DNA of 64,000 bases from Alphaproteobacteria bacterium SO-S41 (GTDB taxonomy: Bacteria; Pseudomonadota; Alphaproteobacteria; Micropepsales; Micropepsaceae), in NCBI GenBank assembly GCA_019670725.1, contig AP024629.1, positions 1,240,001-1,304,000 of the forward strand, in the 5' to 3' direction. The translations under genes and the position numbers were made by a program. The notes under the pieces are model-generated. The model was not told the origin of the DNA. It made no database searches and was given only the letters and a program-made list of their open reading frames with translations. Shown here piece by piece: positions 27,409 to 36,173 of the stretch; within the stretch, counting starts at the first letter, position 1, and each line of letters begins with the position of its first letter.

Positions 27409-28635
27409 ATGAAGACGGCGCAGGGGCCGCTGGCGGGCATTCGCGTGCTCGATTTGACCTCGGTCGTATTGGGGCCGCTGGCGACGCAGATATTGGGCGA
27501 TTACGGCGCGGATATCGTGAAGGTCGAAGGTCCGCGCGGCGACATGATGCGGGCGAACGGCGTGTCGCTGCATCCCGGGATGAGCTCGATCTTCCTCGCC
27601 GTGAACCGCAACAAGCGTTCGCTGTGCCTCGACCTGACGAAAGCGGAAGGTGCCGCGGTGCTGCGGCGGTTGATCTCGGATGCGGACGTGCTTGTCCACA
27701 ATATGCGGGTCGAGGCGATCGAGCGGTTGGGCTTCGGGTATGAGGCCGTCGCGGCGCTGAAGCCGGACATCGTCTATTGCGCCGCGACCGGGTTCGACGA
27801 GGACGGGCCGGATGCGGGCAAGCCCGCCTTCGACGACATCGTGCAGGCGGCTTCGGGCCTCGTGGCGCTCGCCAGTATCGGACGCGACACGCCGGACTAT
27901 GTGCCGAGCCTCATCGCCGACAAGACGGCGGGCATGGCGGTGGTGAATGCCGTGCTGGCGGCGCTGTTCCATCACGCGCGTACGGGCGAGGGGCAGTATG
28001 TCGAAGTGCCGATGCTGGAGACGCTGACGGCCTTCGTGCTGGCCGAACATCTGGGCGGGCTTACGTTTGAATCGAACCCAGCACCGGCCGGCTATGCGCG
28101 GCTGCTGCAGGGCGGCCGCAAGCCCGCGCCGACGCGTGACGGCCATATCGCGATCCTGCCCTATACGCTGGACCACTGGATCGCGTTCTATCGCGCGGCC
28201 GGGCGGGACGATCTCGCCGATGCCGTCGCCGGGATGGACGGACATCAGCGCAATGCCGCTATCCGTTCGCTCTACGCGACGATTGGCGAGATCACCGCGA
28301 CGCGCACGACGGCCGAGTGGATGGCGATCGCGGCCGAGATCGACGTCCCCGCGACGCCGATCAGCGCGCTGGACGATCTGCCCGAGCATCCGCAGTTGAA
28401 GGCCGTGGGTCTGTTTCAGGACATGGATCACCCCAGCGAGGGACACATTCGCATCGTGCGCCCGCCGACCAAGTTCGCGGCGACGCCGGCGAGCGTGCGC
28501 CTGCCTGCGCCACTGCTCGGCCAGCACTCGCGCGAGCTGTTGGCCGAAGCCGGGTTCAGTGCCGGCGACATCGACGCGCTGATAGCGGCACAAATCATCA
28601 CCCAGAAGAACATCGAGGACGCCCATGGAGTTTGA
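27409..28635 (+). CDS. Class III CoA-transferase (CaiB/BaiF family)
   Basis: A 408-residue family III CoA-transferase. The opening GPLAGIRVLDLT and VVLGPLATQILGDYGADVVKVE-like core are characteristic, and the region GKPAFDDIVQAASG holds the aspartate that forms the acyl-enzyme anhydride. ATG 27409 gives the short N-terminus usual for the family; ATG 27385 and a TTG at 27349 are alternatives. It overlaps the following acyl-CoA dehydrogenase by 11 bases, so the pair probably activates and then desaturates one carboxylic acid, which I cannot name. Confidence 0.87.
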   Translation: MKTAQGPLAGIRVLDLTSVVLGPLATQILGDYGADIVKVEGPRGDMMRANGVSLHPGMSSIFLAVNRNKRSLCLDLTKAEGAAVLRRLISDADVLVHNMRVEAIERLGFGYEAVAALKPDIVYCAATGFDEDGPDAGKPAFDDIVQAASGLVALASIGRDTPDYVPSLIADKTAGMAVVNAVLAALFHHARTGEGQYVEVPMLETLTAFVLAEHLGGLTFESNPAPAGYARLLQGGRKPAPTRDGHIAILPYTLDHWIAFYRAAGRDDLADAVAGMDGHQRNAAIRSLYATIGEITATRTTAEWMAIAAEIDVPATPISALDDLPEHPQLKAVGLFQDMDHPSEGHIRIVRPPTKFAATPASVRLPAPLLGQHSRELLAEAGFSAGDIDALIAAQIITQKNIEDAHGV

Positions 28636-29791
28636 ACTCAGCGAAGAACACCGGATGCTGAAGGAGCTCGTGCATCGCTTCGTCCAGGACGAGCTGATGC
28701 CGCTGGAAGCCGGCGTGTTGCAGCGCGAGGCCGAGGGAAAGGGCGCCTATCTGCTGCCGGCCGACATGGCGCGCATCGACGAGGTTTCGAAAAACCTCGG
28801 CCTCTGGGGCCTCGATGCGCCGTCTGATGTGGGCGGGTTCGACCTGCCGATGGTCGCGATGGTCGGGGTCGAGGAAGAGATCGGCTACTCCGTCACGCCC
28901 TACACGCTGCCGCCCGACAGCCCGAACCTGCGCATGCTGATGGCGACGGTGAACGAGCGCCAGCGCGAAGCGTATCTGGCGCCCTATGTCGCGGGCCAGA
29001 CCGTTTCGGCGATCGGCATCTCCGAGCCCGGCGCGGGCGGCGATCCCGCCGGCATGATCACCCGTGCGGAGCGCGACGGCGAGGACTGGGTGCTGAACGG
29101 CCGCAAGATCTGGATCAGCCGCGCCGACCATGCCGACTTCACCATCACCATGGCGGTGACGAACAAGGAAAAAGGCGCGCGGGGCGGTATTTCGGCCTTC
29201 CTGATCGATCGGGAGACGCCCGGCTTCAACGTGCTGCGCAAGATTCCGATGATCGGCGGCCAGGCGACCTATGAGATCGCGCTGGAGGATTGCCGCGTGC
29301 CGGGCTGGAAGCTGCTGGGCACCGAAGGCCAGGGCTTCGCGCCGATGCAAATCCGGCTCGGCACACGGCGCATCCAGATGGCGGCGTGGTCGATCGGCAT
29401 GGCGCAGCGCGCGCTCGACATGATCTGCGAGTACGCGCCGCAGCGCGTGACCTTCGGCCAGCCGTTGTCGGAGCGCCAGGCGATCCAGTGGTGGGTCGCC
29501 GATGCCGCGACGCGCATCCATGCCGCGCGGCTGATGACCTATGACTGCGCGTGGAAGCTGGACCAGGGCCGCGACGTCAGGCTCGAAATCTCGATGATCA
29601 AAGCCTATGCGACCGAAATGGCGTGGGAGGTGATCGACCACGCCATGCAGTGCTATGGCGCGATGGGCATGACCAAGGAACTGCCGCTGCAGCTCATGGC
29701 TTCCAAGATCCGCACCATGCGCATCTATGACGGCCCGACCGAGGTCCACAAATGGGTGGTGGCCCGTAACCTGTTCGGCGCGAAGCGCTGA
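28625..29791 (+). CDS. Acyl-CoA dehydrogenase
   Basis: A 388-residue FAD-dependent acyl-CoA dehydrogenase. The flavin-contact motif ISEPGAGGDPAGM is near residues 136-148, NGRKIWIS near 158-165 and the C-terminal IYDGPTEVHKWVVAR near 367-381. Where medium-chain enzymes have YEGT with the catalytic Glu, this one has YDGP (Asp369), as in the ACAD10/11-like branch. It is translated in overlap with the CoA-transferase gene. Confidence 0.9.
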   Translation: MEFELSEEHRMLKELVHRFVQDELMPLEAGVLQREAEGKGAYLLPADMARIDEVSKNLGLWGLDAPSDVGGFDLPMVAMVGVEEEIGYSVTPYTLPPDSPNLRMLMATVNERQREAYLAPYVAGQTVSAIGISEPGAGGDPAGMITRAERDGEDWVLNGRKIWISRADHADFTITMAVTNKEKGARGGISAFLIDRETPGFNVLRKIPMIGGQATYEIALEDCRVPGWKLLGTEGQGFAPMQIRLGTRRIQMAAWSIGMAQRALDMICEYAPQRVTFGQPLSERQAIQWWVADAATRIHAARLMTYDCAWKLDQGRDVRLEISMIKAYATEMAWEVIDHAMQCYGAMGMTKELPLQLMASKIRTMRIYDGPTEVHKWVVARNLFGAKR

Positions 29792-29797
29792 GGCCCG

Positions 29798-30574
29798 ATG
29801 CCGGCGCGGGACAGTCAATCCTTCCGGCCGGCGCGCCATCCGCTGGCGGCACGGCTGGTGATCCTACTGACCGTCGTGGGGATCATCGGGCTCATCGGAG
29901 CGTCGGCCTATTTCGCCGATCGGATCGGCCTCAAGGGCGGCCAGTCCTGGATCATCCTCGTCCCGGTCGCCGTCGCTTCGGTCGTCATCGGCTTTTGCGG
30001 GGCGTTCCTGGCCGAACGGCTCAACAACGCCGCGCCGCGACGCGTCAGCGCGTCGGCCTGGCGGGCCGGGATGATGGCGAAGCAGCGCGCTTTCGAAGCG
30101 CATCCCGATCCGCGCCTGCGCCGCTATGCGGTGTTCTTCGAACGCGGCATCGACCTGGCCGACAGCGAAATCGCCCGGCGCGAACAGCGCCTGCGCGAGA
30201 TCGAACGCGATCCCGCGAAGGCGAAATATGCCGAACGCATCTTCAAGGGCGAGACCATCACGGATGCGGCGATCGCCTATTGGGAAGACCCATGGGCGCG
30301 CGTGACCTGCGAACATTTGACGGAGATCGAAGGCGATCTGCGGCGCGCCGATCCCGGGATGCGGCCCGGCGGCGGGAAGACGGTGTTCACCGCTCTCGAT
30401 TTCGACCTGCCGGAACTGACGCGGCGCTATCGGCCCGCCGACAGCGTTGCGATGCAGAACGGCCATTGGGACGACCGCGCGCCGTCCAGCGACCCGATGC
30501 TGCGCTGCCGCGCCTGCAACGCCGCCATCATCGGCGGCTTCGGCGCGTCCTTCCCAATGGCGCCGACGGGATAG
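29798..30574 (+). CDS. Membrane protein of unknown function with a C-terminal CxxC
   Basis: A 258-residue protein with two membrane helices near the N-terminus (about 18-40 and 50-72) and a cytoplasmic tail of about 185 residues that is Arg/Glu-rich and probably helical. Near the C-terminus CRAC (about 235-238) could bind metal. It starts six bases after the acyl-CoA dehydrogenase stop, so it may be co-transcribed. No family recognised. Confidence 0.65.
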   Translation: MPARDSQSFRPARHPLAARLVILLTVVGIIGLIGASAYFADRIGLKGGQSWIILVPVAVASVVIGFCGAFLAERLNNAAPRRVSASAWRAGMMAKQRAFEAHPDPRLRRYAVFFERGIDLADSEIARREQRLREIERDPAKAKYAERIFKGETITDAAIAYWEDPWARVTCEHLTEIEGDLRRADPGMRPGGGKTVFTALDFDLPELTRRYRPADSVAMQNGHWDDRAPSSDPMLRCRACNAAIIGGFGASFPMAPTG

Positions 30575-30829
30575 CTACAGGCCTTCCGCCATGTGCCATT
30601 TGGCGCGGAGTTCCAGCTTGTCGGCGACCGCGCGGCGGCCAGCGAATTTGTTGCAGAGCGGATCGGCGAGGCGGAGATTGTCGATCCGATTGCCGCCGCC
30701 CAACGCCCGCGCTTCCAGATGTTCGATCGTCATCAGCAGCGGGTTGCGGCGCGGCCGGCCGCAATAGAAGCAGGCCGGTCCGTCACGGCGGACGATGGCG
30801 CGCTTCTCGGCGTTGCGGTTCTTCGGCAC
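30575..30829 (-). CDS. Small HNH-endonuclease-domain protein
   Basis: An 84-residue protein with a complete minimal HNH core: CFYCG at 20-24 as half the zinc site, then IEHLEARALGGGNRIDNL with the catalytic His and Asn, then PLCN. The start is GTG at 30829, five bases after GGAG and two bases beyond the upstream transglycosylase stop, so the two are translationally linked. Stand-alone small HNH proteins are common in chromosomes and do not by themselves imply mobility. Confidence 0.75.
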   Translation of the reverse strand: MPKNRNAEKRAIVRRDGPACFYCGRPRRNPLLMTIEHLEARALGGGNRIDNLRLADPLCNKFAGRRAVADKLELRAKWHMAEGL

Positions 30830-30831
30830 GG

Positions 30832-32098
30832 CTACTCCGCCAACACCTTCTTCACGATGGCGCAGCTGGGGAAGCCGTCGGCGATCATGCCGTTCTTGAG
30901 CTGATACGAGCGGATCGCGGCTCTGGTGCCCTTGCCGATGTCGCCGTCGGGTTCGGCGTCGGAAAAGCCGAGCGCCTTCAGCTTCTTCTGCAGTGCATAG
31001 GCCTGGGCGCGGGTGATGTCGGGCTCGTCGACCGGCCACGGCACGGCGAGGCCAGGACGGCCCGCGATGGCGTTGGACCACAGCGCGATCGACAGCGCGT
31101 AGGATTGCGATGGGTTGTAGTCCACGAAGCGGTCGAAGTTCGGCAAGGTGATGACGGTCGGGCCGCTCTTGCCGCCCGGCGCGAAGACGGCGGCAGGCGT
31201 CGCGTCGTCGGCGCCGCGCAGGGCGGTCAGCTTGCTGCCGCCCATCAGCGTCACGCCCTGTGAGGTCCAGGCGCTGAGCGGTTTCTTGATCATCAGATCA
31301 GCGTCGGCATAGGAGAAGCCGGCGGGCGGCTGGACCTCGGCGATCCACGCCTGGCCGCGCACCCAGGGCGATTTCGCATTGTTGAGCTTCAGATAGTTGG
31401 CCTTGGAGGCGAAGGCGTCCTCGACCGAATCCCAGAGGTCGATGACGCCGTCGCCCTCGCCGTCCACGGCATATTGCAGATAGGCCGTCGGCATGAACTG
31501 CGCGTGGCCGACGGCGCCGGCCCAACTGCCTACCATCTTCGCCTTGGAGAAGCCGGTGCGCTGCATGATCTTCATGCCGGCGATGAGGTTCGCCTCGTAG
31601 AAGTCGCGTCGGCTGCCCTCATAGGCGAGCGCCGCCATGGCCTGGAAGATATCGTCCTGGCCCTTGTTGCGGCCGTAGTCGGTTTCGGCGCCCCAGAAGG
31701 TGAGAATGACCTCAGGCGGAATGCCGGTGTCGCGTTCGATCTTGCCGAGGAAGGTCTTGTAGGTGACCAGCATCTCCTTGCCGGTCTTCAGTCGTTCAGC
31801 GTTAGGGCGGTTCTTGAGATAGCCCCAGATGCGCTGCGTGCGCTCGTTCGCGTTATAGGCGGTCGCGATGGTCTTGGGCGTGAAGGCGACGCCCGTCATC
31901 GCCTTCTCGACGATGGCGGCGGGGATGCCGGCCTTCTGCGCGCGTTCCTTAAAGGCGTTCAGCCAGGTCTTGAAGCCGGCATTGGTGAGCGCCGATCCGT
32001 CCGCCGCCTTGATCGCCGGCGGGTCGGGGACTTTGACGGAACAGACATCGGCGGCGGCCGCGCTGCCGGCGAGCCAACAGGACTGCGAGAGCTTTCAC
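30832..32098 (-). CDS. Lytic murein transglycosylase (MltB type) with N-terminal frameshift
   Basis: The reading frame from ATG 31899 encodes 355 residues with an SLT_2-type transglycosylase domain (catalytic Glu in TFWGAETDYG), a DGEGDGVIDLWDS metal-binding loop and a C-terminal PG_binding_1 repeat, but lacks a signal peptide. Just upstream, GTG 32098 overlaps the previous stop (GTGA) and encodes VKALAVLL, which continues perfectly into LAGSAAAADV only if one of the two C bases at 32074-32075 (G on the coding strand) is removed. The natural gene therefore starts at 32098 and has a one-base insertion in its signal peptide: a true mutation or a sequence error. Confidence 0.8.
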
Positions 32099-33441
32099 GA
32101 AACCGGTTCTCCCCGCAGGCGCGCGAGCAGCGCGTCCGTCGGATAGCCGTCGGCGGGCAGGCCTTCGGCGAGCTGGTAGGCACGCACGGCGCGGCGGGTC
32201 TTGTCGCCAAAGCGGCCGTCGGCCGTGACGTCGTAGCCAAGGCGCAGGAGATAGGTCTGCATCTCCTTCACCGACGCCGCCGTCATGCCGCGCAGATCGG
32301 CCGGCCAGGACTGGCGGAAATCGCTGCTGCCGGCGAGGCGGTTGCCGAGCTGGGCGACCGAGATCGCATAGGCCTGGCTGGGGTTGTAGTCGAGGAAGCG
32401 GCGATAGTTCTCGAAGGCGATGATCGGAATGCCCTTGTAGCCCGCGGGCAGGAGAATGGAGACCGGCTGGTCGGCGGGGACGAGCGAGGAGAGACGCTTG
32501 CCGTCTATGGTGGAGACGCCCATTGCGTCCCACTGCGCGGCGGTCAGCTGGATGTCCGGACCCGCCTGTTCCCAACGGAAATTGGCGGGCAGACGCGCTT
32601 CGGCGATGGTCGGTTCGCCGGTGCGCCAGCCATGGGACCGCAGGTAATTGCCGCACGAGGTGAAGGCGTCGGGCAGCGAGCCACGCAGGTCGCGCTCACC
32701 ATCGCCGTCGCCGTCCATGCCGAGTTTAAGTATGTTGGACGGCATGAACTGCACCTGGCCGAGCGCGCCGGCATAGGAGCCGGTGAGTTCGGCGCGGGTG
32801 ACGAGACCTTGCTGGAGCAGGGTCAGCGCGGCCAGCAGTTCGTCCTCGAAGAAGGCGCGACGACGGCCTTCATAGGCGAGGCTCGCGAGCGCCTCGACGA
32901 CATAGAAATTGCCGAGCACGGCGCCGTAGCCGGTCTCGTTGCCCCAGATGCCCGCGATCGCCATGGGATCGACGCCGGTGGTGCGGGCGGCGGCCTCGAG
33001 CGCGGCGCGGTTGGTAGCGACAGCGCCGCGGCCCTTCGAGACCAGCGGCTCGACGCGTTCCAGATAGGTCGAGATCCGCCCCATGCCGCCGGACGCGCCT
33101 GACGTGAGGCCGATCGACTTCATGTTGAGGTGGACGCCGTTGAAGGCGGCGTTCCAGGTCGCGGGCGTGATGCCCTTCGCCAGGAAGCGCTCGCGCGTGA
33201 CGGCGAGATAGTTCTGGAAGCCCGCCTCGTTGGGATTGGCGACCTGCTGGCTGACGGTCGAGCTGTTCGGCACCTCGCCCGTATTCGCATCGACGTTGTA
33301 GCCGGGGCCGGTGGCGCCGCCGGCGACGGGGGCGGGCGGCGGGGCGGCCTCGATCGGCTCGGGCGCCATGACGACGGATTCCTTCGGCGTCCCCGCGCAG
33401 GCGGCGGTGAGGAGCAGCAAGGGCAAAGCGAGCAGGCGCAT
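32095..33441 (-). CDS. Lytic murein transglycosylase B lipoprotein (MltB type)
   Basis: A 448-residue outer-membrane lipoprotein. The leader MRLLALPLLLLTAAC ends in a lipobox, and a Pro/Ala-rich linker follows. The SLT_2-type domain has its catalytic Glu in GIWGNETGYG near residue 162 and a DGDGDGERDL calcium-type loop. A PG_binding_1 domain closes the C-terminus (about 375-445). It would cleave murein to 1,6-anhydro-muropeptides. Its stop overlaps the GTG of the second, related transglycosylase, so the pair is a tandem duplication. Confidence 0.92.
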   Translation of the reverse strand: MRLLALPLLLLTAACAGTPKESVVMAPEPIEAAPPPAPVAGGATGPGYNVDANTGEVPNSSTVSQQVANPNEAGFQNYLAVTRERFLAKGITPATWNAAFNGVHLNMKSIGLTSGASGGMGRISTYLERVEPLVSKGRGAVATNRAALEAAARTTGVDPMAIAGIWGNETGYGAVLGNFYVVEALASLAYEGRRRAFFEDELLAALTLLQQGLVTRAELTGSYAGALGQVQFMPSNILKLGMDGDGDGERDLRGSLPDAFTSCGNYLRSHGWRTGEPTIAEARLPANFRWEQAGPDIQLTAAQWDAMGVSTIDGKRLSSLVPADQPVSILLPAGYKGIPIIAFENYRRFLDYNPSQAYAISVAQLGNRLAGSSDFRQSWPADLRGMTAASVKEMQTYLLRLGYDVTADGRFGDKTRRAVRAYQLAEGLPADGYPTDALLARLRGEPVS

Positions 33442-33454
33442 CGTGGTCAGTCCC

Positions 33455-33673
33455 CTATCGTCGTCCGGTCAGCGGCTGACCGGCGATCAGCGTCACCATA
33501 TGAACCAGCATCAGGATCATCAGGATCATGGCGAGCAACTGGACGACGCCATGATTGAGCAAACGCGGCCGCAACGGATCCGGCGGCCGCATCCAGACCT
33601 GGCGCGACCACAGGAAGATGCCGAACGCCGCCGCCAGCAGCAGGCCCGTCGCCCACCATCCCAGATCGATCAC
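33455..33673 (-). CDS. Small two-helix membrane protein
   Basis: A 72-residue protein with membrane helices at about 5-22 and 42-64, joined by a basic, Pro-rich loop (WMRPPDPLRPRLL). It starts 13 bases upstream of the lytic transglycosylase and is co-directional, so it may be in that operon. Small conserved membrane proteins of this kind exist in alphaproteobacteria; its function is unknown. Confidence 0.65.
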   Translation of the reverse strand: MIDLGWWATGLLLAAAFGIFLWSRQVWMRPPDPLRPRLLNHGVVQLLAMILMILMLVHMVTLIAGQPLTGRR

Positions 33674-33709
33674 TCTTTTACCCTTAACGAGGCGTGAATC
33701 AGGCCGCCT

Positions 33710-34261
33710 CTATACCCAGTATTCGGGAAGACTGAGTTCGACGAGCGGCAAAGGCTCCTTCGGCGCGCCGCCGGGGGCGCCGAGTTCGAGCTGCCACCAG
33801 CCGACATCGCGCCAGGCGCCGGCCTTGTAGCCGACCCACTGATAGATGCCGACCGGGGTGAAGCCGAGCGATTCGTGCAGGCCGACGCTGGCCTCGTTGG
33901 GCAGAGTGATGCCGGCAAAGGCGGCGCGGAAACGCTGGGCGCGCAGGATGTCGAAAAGCGGGCGGTAGAGGCCGCGGCCAAGGCCCTGACGGTGCCCGCC
34001 GTCGGCGATATAGATCGCGACATCCACCGACCAGCGATAGGCGGTGCGGGTGCGGTGCGGGCTGGCATAGGCATAGCCCCGAATCGCCCCGTCATGCTCC
34101 TCGACCAGCCAGGGATGGGTCGCCAACGTGGAGCCGATCCGGTCGGTCATCTCCAGCAGGCTGGGCGGCTCGGTTTCGAAGGAAATGGCGGTTTCCAGCA
34201 CATAAGGCGCATAGATCGCCCGGATCGCGGCGGCATCTTCGGTGCGGGCGAGGCGGATCAT
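33710..34261 (-). CDS. GNAT N-acetyltransferase, phosphinothricin-acetyltransferase-like
   Basis: A 183-residue acetyltransferase. It opens with IRLARTEDAAAIRAIYAPYV and TAISFETEPPS, the PAT/YncA pattern, and has the acetyl-CoA loop GHRQGLGRGLYRPL and then NEASVGLHESLGF. It probably acetylates a small amine such as phosphinothricin or methionine sulfoximine/sulfone, as known relatives do. The ATG at 34261 is the family-typical start; the longer frame runs through the rpmJ region on the other strand. Confidence 0.87.
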   Translation of the reverse strand: MIRLARTEDAAAIRAIYAPYVLETAISFETEPPSLLEMTDRIGSTLATHPWLVEEHDGAIRGYAYASPHRTRTAYRWSVDVAIYIADGGHRQGLGRGLYRPLFDILRAQRFRAAFAGITLPNEASVGLHESLGFTPVGIYQWVGYKAGAWRDVGWWQLELGAPGGAPKEPLPLVELSLPEYWV

Positions 34262-34475
34262 GGGCTGTTTTCCGGAGCGGCAGGTGGGCAGGTTGCGCTG
34301 CGCCCACCACGATAGGCAGAATTGCGGCAATATCGAGGGGCGCCACGTGTGCATGGGGTCGCACCGCGAGGCGCAACTCCGCGTTGACTTCCACCCCCCG
34401 TCCCGGTAAACGCTGCGCCCTTCGCAAGACATGCCGGGCTCCTGGGGCCCGTTACCAAGAAAGAGGGCTGGCCCC

Positions 34476-34601
34476 ATGAAAGTGCGCAACTCGCTGAAGT
34501 CGCTGAAGGCTCGCGACAAGAACTGCAAGCTCGTCCGCCGCAAGGGCAAGGTCTACGTCATCAACAAGAAGAACCCGCGCTTCAAGGCCCGCCAGGGCTA
34601 A
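34476..34601 (+). CDS. rpmJ: 50S ribosomal protein L36
   Basis: A 41-residue ribosomal protein, [18 protein letters not shown] at the start and [10 protein letters not shown] at the end. It is the zinc-free type common in alphaproteobacteria: only one of the usual metal-binding cysteines remains. The gene stands alone between the acetyltransferase and glcD and ends in a terminator-like hairpin. GAGGG lies upstream of the ATG. Confidence 0.95.
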   Translation: MKVRNSLKSLKARDKNCKLVRRKGKVYVINKKNPRFKARQG

Positions 34602-34609
34602 AGCTTTGG

Positions 34610-34635
34610 CCTTTGCGTGACGCAAAGGTTTGGTT
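34610..34635 (+). terminator. Terminator-like palindrome after rpmJ
   Basis: CCTTTGCGT at 34610-34618 and ACGCAAAGG at 34620-34628 are perfect nine-base arms with one base at the centre, followed by TTTGGTTT. It lies nine bases after the rpmJ stop. Confidence 0.75.
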
Positions 34636-34688
34636 TCCTTCGTTGAAGTTCTAGAGTGGCGGCGAGTTTATCGCCGCCATTTTGATTC

Positions 34689-36173
34689 ATGCATCTGCCG
34701 CCCCCGGACCTTTCGATCGTTGCGCGCCGGGCGGAGATCGTCGCCGGGCTTCGCGAGATCATGCCTGGCCACGTCATCTCGGATGACGAGAGCCTCGCGG
34801 TCTATGATTGCGATGCGCTGACGGCGCTGAGGCAGAAGCCGCTTTGCGCGGTATTGCCGGGCACGGTGGCGGAGGTCGCGGCGATCCTGCGCTATTGCCG
34901 GGATGCCGGGGTCAATGTCGTGCCGCGCGGCGCGGGCACGTCTCTCTCGGGCGGCTCGATCCCGCTCGGCGACGGCATCCTGCTCGTCATGGCGCGGCTC
35001 AACCGGATCGTCGAGGTCGACTACGAGAACCGCTGCGCCGTGGTGCAGCCCGGCGTCACCAATCTCGCCATCACCCATGCGGTGGAGGAGCGCGGCTTCT
35101 ATTACGCGCCCGATCCTTCCAGCCAGCTCGCCTGTTCGATCGGCGGCAATGTCGCGGAGAATTCCGGCGGCGTGCATTGTCTGAAATACGGGCTCACCAC
35201 CAACAATCTGCTTGGCGTCGAAATGGTGCTGATCGACGGGAGCATCGTCACGATCGGCGGCAAATGCGGGATGCCGTCCGGCTATGACCTGCTCGGCATC
35301 GTCACCGGATCGGAAGGCCTGCTCGGCGTCGTCACCGAGGTGACGGTGCGCATCCTGCCGAAGCCACCGCTCGCCCGTGCATTGCTGATGGGGTTTCCGT
35401 CGATCGAAAGCGCCGGGCAGTGCGTCGCCGACATCATCGCGGCGGGGATCATTCCGGCGGGGCTGGAGCTCATGGACCGCGTTTCGGTCGGCGCGATGGA
35501 GGCGTTCTGCGCGCCAGGCTATCCGCTGGATGCGGAGGGCGTGCTCGTCGCCGAACTCGACGGCACGCCGACCGAGGTGAACACGCTGATCGCGCGCGTC
35601 GAGGAGATCGCGCTGAAGGCGGGCGCCAATTCCTGCCGCACCAGTTCCAGCGAGGCCGAACGGCTGAAGATCTGGGCCGGGCGCAAGGCCGCATTCGCCG
35701 CCACCGGTCGCATCGCGCCGGACATGCTGTGCATGGACGGCACCATTCCACGTCGCGAGCTGCCCGCCGTCATGCGGCGCATCCGCGCGATGTCGGAATC
35801 CTATGGCCTGCCGGTCGCCAATGTCTTCCATGCCGGCGACGGAAATCTCCATCCGCTCATCCTCTATGACGTGATGAAGCCGGGCGATCTGGAAAAGGCC
35901 GATGCGTTCGGCGCCGACATCTTGCGGCTCTGCGTCGAGGTGGGCGGCGTGCTGACCGGCGAGCATGGCGTCGGGATCGAGAAGCGCGACCTGATGCCCG
36001 TGATGTTCGACGCCGAAGACCTGGCGCAACAGCAGCGCCTCAAATGCGCGTTCGATCCGACCTCGCGGCTGAACCCCGGCAAGGTCTTTCCCACTCTTCA
36101 CCGCTGCGCCGAACTCGGCCAGGTCCATGTCCGCGGCGGCCAGTTCGCCCATCCGGAGATTCCGCGTCTATGA
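34689..36173 (+). CDS. glcD: Glycolate oxidase subunit GlcD (FAD-linked oxidase)
   Basis: A 494-residue flavoprotein that oxidises glycolate (or D-lactate) to glyoxylate. The FAD-binding half has VPRGAGTSLSGGSIP near residues 78-92 and the PDPSSQLACSIGGNVAENSGG segment near 139-159. The C-terminal FAD-oxidase half has FHAGDGNLHP and the cluster GEHGVGIEKRD. It is the first gene of glcD-glcE-glcF; its stop overlaps the glcE start (ATGA at 36170). Confidence 0.93.
   Translation: MHLPPPDLSIVARRAEIVAGLREIMPGHVISDDESLAVYDCDALTALRQKPLCAVLPGTVAEVAAILRYCRDAGVNVVPRGAGTSLSGGSIPLGDGILLVMARLNRIVEVDYENRCAVVQPGVTNLAITHAVEERGFYYAPDPSSQLACSIGGNVAENSGGVHCLKYGLTTNNLLGVEMVLIDGSIVTIGGKCGMPSGYDLLGIVTGSEGLLGVVTEVTVRILPKPPLARALLMGFPSIESAGQCVADIIAAGIIPAGLELMDRVSVGAMEAFCAPGYPLDAEGVLVAELDGTPTEVNTLIARVEEIALKAGANSCRTSSSEAERLKIWAGRKAAFAATGRIAPDMLCMDGTIPRRELPAVMRRIRAMSESYGLPVANVFHAGDGNLHPLILYDVMKPGDLEKADAFGADILRLCVEVGGVLTGEHGVGIEKRDLMPVMFDAEDLAQQQRLKCAFDPTSRLNPGKVFPTLHRCAELGQVHVRGGQFAHPEIPRL

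Noticed and set aside
30575-30829. HNH gene as a sign of a homing or mobile element
   Set aside because: Stand-alone small HNH proteins are common in chromosomes; no intron, repeat or recombinase is nearby.
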